21,805 nt of DNA, taken from the NCBI GenBank assembly GCA_000934455.1, contig KN890060.1, positions 29,996 to 51,800 on the forward strand, written 5' to 3'. Of this stretch, positions 9,844 to 18,999 are shown piece by piece. This DNA is from Apostichopus parvimensis (Eukaryota > Echinodermata > Holothuroidea > Aspidochirotida > Stichopodidae). Position 1 is the stretch's first letter, and the number at the start of each line of letters is the position of its first letter. The translations under genes and the position numbers were made by a program. The notes below the pieces were generated by a model that saw nothing but the letters and a program-made list of their open reading frames with translations, did not search any database and was not told where the DNA came from.

Positions 9844-10035
9844 ATGGATAGGAAGTTAACTGAGATACTGTTGGCTTCCTTATCATCAGAAAACACAAAA
9901 CACTTACCCCTACAGTACACTCACTCACTCTTAGTGATTTCTATATCTCCATCACCAATACGAATACGATATGAGAGTGCAGCAATGGTGAAAAGACAGG
10001 TAAGGGAGAAACGCAATAAAGTGACAGATTCATGA
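9844..10035 (+). other. Unassigned ATG frame with internal splice donor
   Basis: An ATG at 9844 opens a 63-codon frame. At 10000 the sequence CAG/GTAAGG matches the splice donor consensus while the frame is open, so a first coding exon of 9844-9999 (52 codons) is formally possible. Its end would read Ser-Pro-Ser-Pro-Ile-Arg-Ile-Arg before a basic stretch. The ATG context is poor and no family is recognised. Confidence 0.12.
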
Positions 10036-10074
10036 CTTTCATTTAACAAACTTTTTATTACAACAATAGCTTGG

Positions 10075-10260
10075 AAAGAAAAACTAATCCTGGTCCTTTA
10101 AACCGATCACCAAATTGAACTTTATCGCCCAAACGACGGCTTAAAGAGTAATCAATCTTAATGACGATCAATTACGAACGAGGAGAGCCCTCAATTATTG
10201 TCTAAACATAAATAATCTTAATGACTCGACCATGAAGCAATGTTTGAAAAGCATGTCATG
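10075..10260. promoter_or_regulatory. Candidate conserved non-coding block 4 (homeodomain words)
   Basis: AATCTTAATGAC occurs twice, at 10154-10165 and 10214-10225, exactly 60 bases apart. Between and around the copies lie CAATTA (near 10169), CAATTATTG (near 10192), and TTTATCGCCC (GATA-like, near 10122). TAATGA and CAATTA are typical Antennapedia/LIM-class homeodomain cores. The composition is balanced, CpGs are present, and there is no coding frame. This is my best candidate enhancer in the window, still inferred. Confidence 0.28.
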
Positions 10261-10854
10261 GAGGGTGATGCTTATTCCTTGAGTAGGATTTAAAACGAGT
10301 CTCATCTTAGAGTGGAACAATCCATCAACTTGGCCCTTGATGTCATCTTATACAGTCCCATCAAAGAAACAAGTGGGCCTCTCTCCAGATTATGCTTGTG
10401 AAGCTCAAATTATTACAATAAACAGTTTTCCACTTGAATTAGCTACAGAGAAAATATACAGTTTTGCACTTTCAATGAAAAACTCCCTTAAGTTGCTAAT
10501 TTGTTTTTCAATTTGCAAGGCTAGATCAGGGAAGATGGGAAAAGTTGTGGAGGCTGGACACATTTATGTGGGTGTATATACTTACAGCTAGTGCTGTAGG
10601 TAGACTTACAGCAGTTCATAGCCCAAAGCTCTACTTCTCAAAAAATGTTACATCCAGGACAGAAACACAAGTTACTTCAAAACAAGATAAATTGGGGAAA
10701 AAAATGATGTTACTACTAAAACAAGAAAGGAACTACAGCTTTCCACTAGTACATAAGGAAAACAACTTCTGATCAAATACCTCAAGGTGAAATTAGGACA
10801 GTGAAAAATCTATACACTGATAGGATAGCTTTGTAAATTTGTCAAATTGGTAAT
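10261..10854. other. Non-coding stretch
   Basis: No gene is recognised. A frame at 10337-10591 (+) starts with TTG, encodes 84 residues and matches nothing known. A short stem, TACAGC-TAGT-GCTGTA, lies near 10586-10601. Confidence 0.35.
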
Positions 10855-11010
10855 GTGTACATGTGTATAAAACACCATGAGTACATTAGTACACATCAGC
10901 CAAGAGTAATAAGTACTAGTACATGTATGGGTACACAAAGTTTGCTTTCTGTGAGTACAACGAGTACCTATCGTTACAAAACCGTGAGTATGGGTACAGC
11001 AACTGGGAGT
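10855..11010. repeat. GTAC-rich degenerate tract
   Basis: Over about 155 bases the tetranucleotide GTAC recurs roughly every 10-25 bases, often as GAGTAC, AGTACA or GGGTACA (for example GAGTACA near 10879 and 10956, GGGTACA near 10929 and 10995). GTAC is self-complementary, so the tract has many short palindromes. The 141-codon frame across it (10855-11280, GTG start) is rich in Thr, Ser and Tyr because of these repeats and is not called as a gene. Confidence 0.4.
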
Positions 11011-11700
11011 ATAGAATCTAGTATTAATACCATACAGTCTGCATGCATACCACATATACTGTACAGTCCCAAGGTCAAGACCATGATTAGCCAAATAAAA
11101 TCTCCCTTCTCAGCGATCGTGGTTAAAGGACAAAGAGATGTTTGTCATGAAAGCTTGATGTTTGAGAAAGGTGTCAGTAAAATAACCACAGAAACTTCAT
11201 ACCAGTATAGAGAGCTGTTTACTGTATGCGTGTACCTCTTTAAAACAGCAGTACCTCTTTTAACCAACAAGTGCAGCTAGCTCATCTATTGGACTGTACT
11301 TAACACAGATAACCGTCTCTCTAAGATCAATACTTCCTCACATTTTGCATCTCATTCTTGAGTCTTAATGATGGGGCCCATCATGTGGTGAAAGGGGGGG
11401 GGGGCAAGTAATAAGAAGAGGTAAGTAACAAATCATCAGAAATGAAAAGAATTAAATACAACAACAACACTTGATTTGATATGGGTATGGATATAGGGAC
11501 CATATATGCCAAATCAGATTTGATGGTGACAGCTACTGTACTGTTGGGAAACCAGTTGCACAGGATCTTCTGAGAGTAATGTTCAATAGAGGACAAGAAG
11601 GGTAGGTAATTGGTATTGTCCCGTTCGCACTTCAACTGTCAAATGGAACAGTTTGATCTGAACATTAACATCTACTGAAAATGAAAGAATTGACACCAAA
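11011..11700. other. Non-coding stretch with G run
   Basis: No gene is recognised. A G run of about nine bases lies near 11394-11403, followed by AT-rich DNA with an ACAACAACAAC run near 11459. A minus-strand frame at 11381-11635 starts with TTG and translates the G run as a Pro run. It is regarded as chance. Confidence 0.35.
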
Positions 11701-12243
11701 CATTTTTCCTTGCAGGTCATTTACATTTACGATGAACATTCATTTGAAAAAAAAAAATCCAACTCCAAAGAATACGGACAGCAAAGACAATGCTTTTAAA
11801 TGAAAAGTAGTATGAATTTTAACAATGAAAATCCATCATGAGAATCCGACACTGAATGATGTCTGGAGTCGAAAAGATAACTAAGTCCACAACAACATAA
11901 ACACTTCAAGACTGTCCCTGATGACCTTTAAAGAAAATGCTACATTTTGATCTTTCCAAAGTGAATGCAGCCCACTGGAGCCAAAAATAACCAAGTCTTC
12001 ATATTAAAGTCATACAGTTTGTAAGCACAGATACACTGCCTAGCTATCCAAATGAGGGTCGAGTTAAGGTCAGTTTGCATTTGGTTGGCTATCATGTAAA
12101 TTACGAAACAAAACCAGAATCTTCCCTTCCATCTCAATTAGATCTCATTTGTGAGAAACTAACTTTAAGTAAAGTTTTAAAGTTAACTTCCCAACTGTCT
12201 TAATTACCTCAAATATCTTTGAATTATCACTTTTTTACTTTTA
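11701..12243. other. Non-coding stretch with acceptor-like signal
   Basis: A good acceptor-like sequence, CATTTTTCCTTGCAG, ends at 11715. Two frames stay open for about 28 codons after it and stop at about 11799, spanning a run of 11 A. They are short, Lys/Asn-rich and unrecognised, so this is more likely a decoy than a terminal exon. The remainder is unremarkable. Confidence 0.3.
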
Positions 12244-12567
12244 GCACTGTTTCATGAAGTTAAAAACAAAATCCTTGATTTTCCTTTAACATTGAGAATT
12301 TAGTAAACTAATATTTGCCTGCATCTAACCATTCCCTTCCAGTTTGCTCAGCTAAATACAACTGCATGAAAGTGCATGATAGTGAAGATCTAATTTACTT
12401 TAAGTATAGTGTTTCATGAAGTTAAACAATATCCTCCATTATCCTTCAACCTTGAGAATTTAGTTAAACCAATGCTTGCCTGCATCTTAACACTCCCCTT
12501 CCGATTTGCTCGGCCATAAAACTCCAGATATATATACAAGTGCATTTGTACTGAAGATCTAATTTTT
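12244..12567. repeat. Local tandem duplication, ~162-bp unit
   Basis: There are two adjacent diverged copies, about 12244-12405 and 12406-12567. Shared landmarks in the same order are GTTTCATGAAGTTAAA (12249 and 12411), TTGAGAATTTAGT, TTGCCTGCATCT, the TTTGCTC(A/G)GC word, a CAAGTGCAT-like word and GAAGATCTAATTT (12384 and 12553). Small indels shift the spacing by up to about 7 bases. Divergence indicates an old event. Nothing in it is coding. Confidence 0.8.
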
Positions 12568-12589
12568 TCCATTCTGGAAAGAGTTTTGC

Positions 12590-12800
12590 ATTTAAAGCCC
12601 TAGGTGTAATTGCCGTGTCTCTCTTGACCATATCACACTTTTGACAAAGAGCACCTTGCAGAGTCCATACCTCATGGAAATTTTACGCTCCGAGGACCAC
12701 AATGTTCGAAGTCGAGTGACTCTTATGACGGTTATAGTGAAGAATCCGAATATCATCGTTCAACGAAAATAGTCAAAAAAACAGCCCAGAGAAATTCTCT
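12590..12800. promoter_or_regulatory. Candidate conserved non-coding block 5
   Basis: This balanced-composition block directly follows the tandem duplication. It is CpG-richer than the flanks (for example TTTTACGCTCCGAGG and GTTCGAAGTCGAGTG near 12679-12718) and has no open frame or repeat structure. Words such as CTTTTGACAAAG and TTATGACGG resemble TCF/LEF- and CRE-like sites. Function is inferred only. Confidence 0.2.
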
Positions 12801-13799
12801 CCACTTTTATGCATGTTTGTTACTCTTGTTAAAGTTAGACTCCCTAAAGTACTGTACAGTAGTTTGGTTTATGCATGCTATGCAGGCATTCAAATTGGCC
12901 CAGGGTGGTTGTCATAATTTGTCTTTAAAAGATATTGGGCTTTGGGCTGTTGACCACTAAGGTTTTTTTCAACAAGCAGAAATTTCAGTTTTCATATTCA
13001 CTGAGCTTTCTTCTTCTTTTGTTTTTTATTATTTTTAATATACAGCAAATCAAGACTTTTTGGCAATTGAAACTTAGGCAGCTAATAGCACAATGGCATG
13101 TTTTATTCAAACATTTTCAATAACTTAGTTTTTTGCAAATGGCAAATTTTAGCTATAAATAATTTTCAAAATTTAATCTTAAAGACACACTCTCAGCAGA
13201 GATGAAAATTATGGTTAAATTGGAAGTTTTCTCTAGGTTTAAACTTTTTTAATTTAACAAAATTCTATAAATTGAAATCCTATAGCCTTTAACTTGTAGT
13301 TATAACCCTTGTATTAAATGAGCAATTTTTTTATCTTGTCTATTCCATACTTTTAAAGGGAGTTCTAGCAAAATTAGCAAACCCAACTATATCTTTATTT
13401 ATTAAGCTTATGTGATCGAAAGATATCCTCAAGATGAACAATTCCCCCAAACACCTCCGTTTGGGAAATATCCTAGTTTATTAGTCATATTAATAGGCAT
13501 GTTGTAAATGGATGATAATACATTGCAGTGTTACTTTTCTAAGCAAAGAAAAAGTTTTCTTCTTGAAGTATACTAAAACAGTCCGAGATAAAACAAATTT
13601 TGAGGAAAAGATCAATACAGTTTTGTGACCTATTGACCTTCTTTAATTGCTCCTACAATCTTATAAGCCTGAAGCTTTTTCGATGTTATATCCTCGCACA
13701 TATTCAGGGACCATGGTACAGCATACCAATTTTATTTTCTCCATTTTGAAACTTTTGGCACACTAACACATCAAATATCTTGACTGAATCATGCAGATA
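12801..13799. other. AT-rich non-coding stretch
   Basis: I see no gene. It contains one TACTGTACAGTA palindrome (about 12850-12861), T-rich low complexity near 13005-13035 and otherwise plain AT-rich DNA. The short frame at 12935-13123 translates the T-rich part and is not real. Confidence 0.45.
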
Positions 13800-14220
13800 T
13801 CACCATAGCCATGTTCACATGTGAAAATACAAAGAGGATCTGAAACTGCAAGGACGATAGACTTTGTAGTGTGAACCCTTACATAAGGATCAGACCCCCT
13901 TATGAGAGGATCCAGGCTCAGATGAAGATTGTAGTGTAAACGCTAGAGAGTAAACTAGAGTAAACCCGAGAGCTCTGGTTCCTTGCCCTTGTTACTTCCT
14001 CACAAACACAGACCACGACAAGTGAGTCCTAAAAACTTGGTTTGCAAACAATCAATGAGAACTTTTCGTGCTTGCGTAGCCCTCTTTCGTTCAAAGTTGA
14101 TCCAGGACCACCTGTTCTAAAATGTGACAGGAATCTAGGGTCAGCTTTCTGACCTCACAAAAAAAGGGGAAAACATTCAAAACAAGTTCTTGATCCCCCT
14201 TGTGTTCCCAAGCATGAACA
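13800..14220. mobile_element. Possible decayed DNA-transposon fragment
   Basis: The sequence carries TGTAGTGTGAAC (about 13864) and TGTAGTGTAAAC (about 13931) in direct orientation, with GGATCAGACC, GGATCCAGG and later GATCCAGGACC words between and after them. Such GTGTGAAC/GATCCAG subterminal repeats remind me of non-autonomous hAT-type elements in invertebrate genomes. I could not find matching terminal inverted repeats or a target-site duplication, so boundaries and class are uncertain. Confidence 0.2.
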
Positions 14221-14644
14221 AGGCCTTTAATTCTGGTTTTACTTCCTTACGGCCCAAAGAAACAGAGAGGTAGAGAGCAGGCATGTTCTGGAGTTGGTGA
14301 ATATAATTAAATTAAAAATTTACCCTCCACAGAGATCAAAGCAATAAATTAAATCACTTTGTTGTGAATGCTAGGAGCAACTTGTTGCAGGCCTAAATCA
14401 GTTAATTCTTCCCCCCCTCTTGCATTACATACATATGAGTTTATTCTTTGCAAGTGAAATATCAGGAATAAACATTAAAATTATGCATACAAACTGTGTC
14501 AACATAACCACCCACTTTGCTGTCACCGAGGGGTATTTTCATCCAGAGCACATATACCCCCACCAGCAGTTTCAACAGTTTGTCTAACTCTAAATAAAAC
14601 TTATACAAGATTGAAAAGTTAAAGCATTGATCAGCAGTAAGCTG
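14221..14644. other. AT-rich non-coding stretch
   Basis: I see no gene. There is a short C run near 14411-14417 and nothing else distinctive. Confidence 0.45.
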
Positions 14645-15037
14645 TATTTCCGTCTTCGATCGGTTATACTACTGAAAAATTTGCTGGGTTGGCAAACGCA
14701 TTGCTTTTCTCACTCAATTGAATTCCCAACATGCAGGAACTTACCAAAGATGGGAAAATAAGTTCTGCTGGGGGGAGGGGGTAAGGTGGAGGGGGCGAGG
14801 GGGAGGGGCTTCAAAGGAAATGAAAGATTTATCTAAATAAATATTTCCGTCGTCGATCGTTATACTACTGAAAAATTTGCTGGGTTGGCAAACGTATTGC
14901 TATTCTCTGTCTCAATCGAGAAAAAAAGAGAAATTCCAAACATGCAGGAACTAAACAAAGATGGGTAAATAAGTTTTGTTGGGGGCAGGGGTAAGAAGGA
15001 GGGGACTCCCAAGGAAATGAAAGATTTGTTTAATTAC
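14645..15037. repeat. Local tandem duplication, ~197-bp unit with G-rich end
   Basis: There are two directly adjacent copies, 14645-14841 and 14842-about 15037. Shared blocks in the same order are TATTTCCGTC(T/G)TCGATCG, GTTATACTACTGAAAAATTT, GCTGGGTTGGCAAACG, CATGCAGGAACT, CAAAGATGGG(A/T)AAATAAGTT, a G-rich tract, then AAGGAAATGAAAGATTT. Copy 2 has an insertion around an A-rich stretch near 14920. The identity is high enough to suggest a more recent event than the duplication at 12244. It is non-coding. Confidence 0.88.
14770..14808 (+). other. Predicted G-quadruplex motif
   Basis: G runs of 6, 5, 5, 5 and 4 are separated by A, a nine-base spacer, CGA and A. The last four runs alone nearly satisfy the strict pattern; only the nine-base spacer exceeds seven. 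The homologous place in the second duplicate (about 14981-15004) has only three long runs, so folding potential differs between copies. Confidence 0.5.
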
Positions 15038-15420
15038 ATAGTAATAATCAATTAGTAATTTGAAGTTACGCACTACTCATGGGGAATTCCACCACTATTT
15101 AACTCGAACTTGGGTATAATGTTTTAATTGTAATAAAGTTTTACTCCCAAGCATCCGATTGTTCAGTTAATTCAATTAGTACCAAACTCTAAAATAAAAG
15201 ATTTTAAGTTAAAACTTTTGTCTGGCTCTACATTATTCAAAAATTTAAAGGAGCATACTGTACAGTATATTACTGGGTTACCACAGATAATTCTAGCAAA
15301 TTTTTTGTCTCTTTCCTTTTGCTTATATGTAAATTTAAATTTCCATTATTGTTTTCCTCTTTTTTCCCCTTAATTATTTTTGTATTGCTTTTATTACAGT
15401 CTCTTGTTTCCTTTCTGTAG
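15038..15420. other. AT-rich stretch ending in a polypyrimidine tract
   Basis: No gene is recognised. It contains a TACTGTACAGTA palindrome near 15256. The last 60 bases are T/C-rich and end in CTTTCTGTAG at 15420, a strong splice-acceptor-like signal. A weaker AG lies at about 15398-15399. Confidence 0.4.
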
Positions 15421-15480
15421 ATTTGGGAGCTGCGGGTAAGAGGATAGAAGCGAAGGCATCATCTGCAGTTCAAATCCACA
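15421..15480 (+). repeat. tRNA-like fragment, possible SINE head
   Basis: GAGCTGCGGGTAAGAGG (15427-15443) resembles a tRNA D-arm/A box with two bases missing, and AGTTCAAATCC (15467-15477) matches the B box at about 10 of 11 positions if purine variation is allowed. Their spacing fits a tRNA. The T stem pairs at only three of five positions, so no functional tRNA is proposed. An A-rich stretch at about 15518-15535 could be the retroposon tail. The same sequence can be read as a 15-base micro-exon (see findings). The tRNA-like reading is preferred. Confidence 0.28.
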
Positions 15481-15846
15481 TCTCTGCATTCCATCTTAGT
15501 TGTTTATAATTCAAGTGAAAATAAAAAAAATTTAAATAACATTTTTAAAAGGGGTAATCTTGACATGATGTCCCCTTCTTCTATATAGGCCACTACTGTA
15601 GATCAGATCTGCTTCTTATCCAATATGTATAGAACTACAGTAGGCTAATCGTTTGTATTAGAAACAGCTTCCAATGCAATAGGAAGTCTAAGAGTCTAAG
15701 GGTCGGGGTTCCACCTCCCCATGGGAATTTTCCTTCAAGTACACTGACTTAGACACAAAATGGGGCAATCATTTGACAATTTTTCACATTAATGCATTTT
15801 TTGTCTCCTCCCAAAAAAAGTAAAATATGCCTTGCCCCCTAGTTTA
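15481..15846. other. Non-coding stretch
   Basis: No gene is recognised. An A-rich patch lies at 15518-15535. There are TACTGTAG/CTACAGTAG words near 15595 and 15633, and GTCTAAGAGTCTAAGG is a short tandem word near 15688. Confidence 0.4.
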
Positions 15847-15867
15847 CCCCCCCCCCCCCCCCCCCCC
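15847..15867. repeat. Poly-C run of 21
   Basis: This is an uninterrupted run of 21 C, the longest homopolymer in the window, just 33 bases upstream of the satellite array. Its length in the assembly may be inaccurate because such runs are hard to sequence. A frame starting at 15827 translates it as a Pro run. Confidence 0.9.
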
Positions 15868-15900
15868 ACCTGGATTGCCTTGGCTGGTGCTTCCACTGAG

Positions 15901-16380
15901 TAAGATGCGTATATGGGAAGGTACTTCTATAAGCTACTACTGTAGTAATATGCCTGTAGGAACCTACTTCCATAGGCAACTAACTGTAGTAAGATGCATA
16001 GGAACCTACTTCAATTTAGGCAACTACTTAATATGCATATATGTAGGAACCTACTCTATAGGCTACTACTGTGCAGTAAGATGCACATAGGAACCTACTT
16101 CTTCCACAGGCAACTACTTAAATATGCATATAGGAACCTACTTCCAACAATAGGCTACTACTGTGTAGTAAGATGCATAGGAACCTACTTCCTCCATAGG
16201 CTACTAACTGTAGTAAGATGCATATATGTAGGAACCTACTCCAAAGGCTAGTACTGTTGTAATATGCATAGGAACCTACTTCATAGGATACTAAGTAGGA
16301 AGATGCATATATAGGAACCTACTTATATGGGATACTACTGTACTTAAGATGCATATATATACAGTAGGAACCTGCATGTT
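15901..16380. repeat. Satellite array, about 11 copies of a ~44-bp unit
   Basis: Eleven monomers begin at 15901, 15946, 15990, 16029, 16077, 16121, 16169, 16214, 16260, 16300 and 16344, with lengths of 37-48 bases. The consensus order is TAAGATGCATATA, then GTAGGAACCTACTTCC, then ATAGGCTACTA, then CTGTAG. The first word tends to alternate between TAAGATGC and TAATATGC in successive units, hinting at a two-monomer higher-order repeat. Each unit has near-palindromes: GTAGG-AA-CCTAC, TACTACTGTAGTA and ATGCAT. Unit length is not a multiple of three, so the frames across it (15827-16251) are artefacts. The array decays at both ends. Confidence 0.93.
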
Positions 16381-16685
16381 AAGAGTCTATCAAGTCATCA
16401 AGAGTGTAGCCAGCTACACTTTCAAGAGTGTGGCAACACACGTGTTACAGCTCTAGGTACAGTATATAAAAATGTCAATGTATAATAATGTAAGTCAAAA
16501 CAAGGATATCAAAGTAGAGAAGTTGGAAAGGAAAGAAGTTAGTTTGACACTGGCATACCATTACTGTATATGTACAGTATAGTAGTCTCATGGTACTGCA
16601 GGCACAACCCAACCATGGAAGTATTAAGGACAGGAAGAGCCTACAGTATATAAACCAGGTTCTATTTAGTATTTACCAAACATTT
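16381..16685. other. Non-coding stretch after the satellite
   Basis: No gene is recognised. TCAAGAGTGT(A/G)G occurs twice near 16397 and 16423. TACTGTATATGTACAGTA at about 16563-16580 is an 18-base near-perfect palindrome. Confidence 0.4.
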
Positions 16686-17160
16686 CATTGAAAATATTTT
16701 GACTGAGGACAATATTAACTCCTGGTGATTTCCGACTTTGGCCAAGAATGCCATTAAAGCCATTTGACCTAATAAATTGAGTCATACATCATCCATTGTT
16801 TGGACAGGATAAATCATCCCAGGTTTTTCTCAAGATTTTGGTACATTTATCTATACTCTATACTGTATGCAGTGTTTCACTGCTGGTAATTTAGGAAGAA
16901 AAAGGCCATTTCCAGACGTAGAATGATGAAAGTTAAAGTAGCTTTGGAGTTTGATCGGCAGTTTTTTTTCCCTACCTGTCAAGTACTACTCAAAATATGA
17001 TTGTAATTTAAAATCACTAATCGAAGGTTCAGGACAAAGTTATCAAGAAATTTGTCCGTTGAGAATCGATCAGATTGACATATATCCATAATGGTTTCAA
17101 TAAAACAGGTTGGTTTCCTTTCAATTTACTCAATGAGATTAATTAATGGTATTCTCTGTT
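16686..17160. promoter_or_regulatory. Candidate conserved non-coding block 6
   Basis: These are two unique, fairly balanced parts. The first (about 16690-16820) has CCATTAAAGCC, ATTGTTTGG (a Sox-like core) and GACAGGATAAATC. The second (about 17000-17160) has CACTAATCG, AATCGATCAGATTGACA and ATTAATTAATGG. There is no open frame. The regulatory call is inferred from motif clustering only. Confidence 0.18.
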
Positions 17161-18200
17161 TGCTCTGTGAAATCTAAGCTTTTTTTTCCCCTCAAAAAAG
17201 GAGTATTAGCCAATATACATAGTCAGAAATGTAACTACAAAATAATGGTTTCAGCACTGTTTCTGATCCAGAGTAGACTAAGTACCTCTACTACAAAAGA
17301 GTGGTAGGTCTATTATGTTTAACTTTTTTGTGTGGAATAGCTTTCATAAGTCAAGCATTTTAATAAGTTTTTGTTATAAAAGCTATAATATATGAATTAT
17401 GTGTCAGAAGTGTTCTGACAGTTACAGAGCAAAGCAGAGAGCGCATTTGAACAAAACCAACCACTTCAACATATTCACAGAAGTTTATCAGCAGATCCTC
17501 ATGTTTATTTAGGTTTTAATATCTACTGTAGCATGATAGTCTGATTGGTAAGTTACAATCAAAATTAAGAGGAAAAAGAGTTTAAGATAAATGAAGGACG
17601 TGGCTTTGTGATAAGTTTGCTTGTAAAGTTGCCTTTGCCCATTATGATGGAAAAGTCATGCATATTCAAATCATATTAAATTGAACAATATAATGACAAT
17701 GGGACAGTCAATTTTGGCTACAGGTATATGTATTGTATAACTGAACTGTCACGAGAAGATGTACAGTAATGCTTTAGTAAGTCAAGATTTTTTTGCATAT
17801 TTACATTTGGAACCCGCTCATTTCTCAAGTCCTTTTTGGCCTTCCATGCAATCGAGTTTGCCCACACATGCATACTGTACATCGATAAATTACAGTGAAC
17901 CACAATGATGATGCTCCAATGAGTTGTAATGCTACATAATACAGTACTCTACACATCCTATTAATTTGTTGCATATACATTCATGGTTGTTCTAGGCCTG
18001 AAATCTGTCTGTACATTGCAGGACCACGTCATGTACAAACGATTCAAAAACCTTTCATCAGAAGTTCAAAAAACTGCCCTGGGTAATTTCCCTTTTTCTT
18101 CTGCAGAAATTTAAGCTATGATAAAACCTGATTAGTTATTGTATGTTTGGAGGACTGTCCCATGACCAACACCCGTCGTCGAGACTCAAGGAAACGAATT
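17161..18200. other. AT-rich non-coding stretch
   Basis: I see no gene or defined repeat over about 1 kb. A small T-run/A-run hairpin lies at about 17179-17200, and TACTGTA-type words recur near 17523, 17762, 17873 and 17939. A 61-codon minus-strand frame (17718-17903) starts at GTG and is regarded as chance. Confidence 0.45.
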
Positions 18201-18202
18201 CT

Positions 18203-18220
18203 AGAGAGAGAGAGAGAGAG
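18203..18220. repeat. (AG)9 microsatellite
   Basis: Nine uninterrupted AG dinucleotides follow CGAATTCT. Confidence 0.95.
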
Positions 18221-18999
18221 TTTAGATGATGGAATCTTTTGCTTTCCCTTCAATGACTTCCTGATATTATTATTGCAATCAAAAACATGACCTAACCTTT
18301 GCTAACCTAACCTTACAATCCTTAGCTCTAAGTATAATACAAGCCTGTGTTTGTATTGGGGATTATCCCTCCCGTTTACAAATGTTTTGCTTCCGCTGAC
18401 TAAAACAGTAAATGGAGAGAGAGCATGCAGTGATGTGGAGATGAGTCAGTGAAGGAAAAAAAAATTCAATCATTTTCACAATGCAGGTTGTATGTAGACA
18501 TCATCTAATTTAAGCACATCTGTATATTCCAAGTTTATACCACTCTTACTTACATCTGTCAAAGAAGTGGGAAATGTTTGTTTAAATTGAGGTTCCTCAA
18601 AAATGTGTGGGAATCCATCCCATCATGTCTTTGTTGCTCATAATTTATAGGCAACTGATGGGAACCATTCCTTGATATAAAGTTTTCAGAAAATATCAAC
18701 AACAAGTAGCAGATTGACAACTGCAGTTTACATAATTTGAACTACATTTTGGGATTTGAAACAAATGGGGATGGCAGGGGTGGGGGGTGGTAGTGGAGTA
18801 CTGTAGGGAATGGATGGTGGGGGACACAGATGTTACAAATGCATATATGTAAGTTATTTCCAAGACTCCATCCTCTAAAGTTTCTTGTTCCTTATGGCCG
18901 ACTTTACCATCAAACTTTGACATGTCTAGAAAGAAACGATTGCAAAATTGTAAAGTAATGGGGAAAAAAATGAAATGAATAGGGGAATTAAATTACTTT
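18221..18999. other. Non-coding stretch with CCTAAC words and G-rich tract
   Basis: CTAACCTTTGCTAACCTAAC near 18294-18313 is a short tandem of CTAACC-like words. At 18777-18822 the plus strand is G-rich (runs of 4, 6, 3 and 5) with long spacers, a weak quadruplex candidate. A minus-strand ATG frame, 18923-18696, encodes 75 residues. Its first 30 residues are charged and protein-like, but the rest translates the G-rich tract, and no family is recognised. Confidence 0.4.

Noticed and set aside
10855-11280. A 141-codon Ser/Thr/Tyr-rich frame.
   Set aside because: It starts at GTG, its composition follows from the GTAC-rich tract, and a minus-strand frame overlaps it. There are no splice or family signals.
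11716-11799. A possible terminal exon after the acceptor-like CCTTGCAG.
   Set aside because: Two different frames are open for the same short length across an A11 run, with no upstream exon to set a frame and no clear polyadenylation signal close by.
15827-16251. Two overlapping open frames with repeating Gly-Thr-Tyr and Asn-Leu-Leu motifs, resembling a repeat protein.
   Set aside because: They read straight through the poly-C run and the 44-bp satellite. The unit is not a multiple of three and the frame order changes between monomers, so there is no coding constraint.
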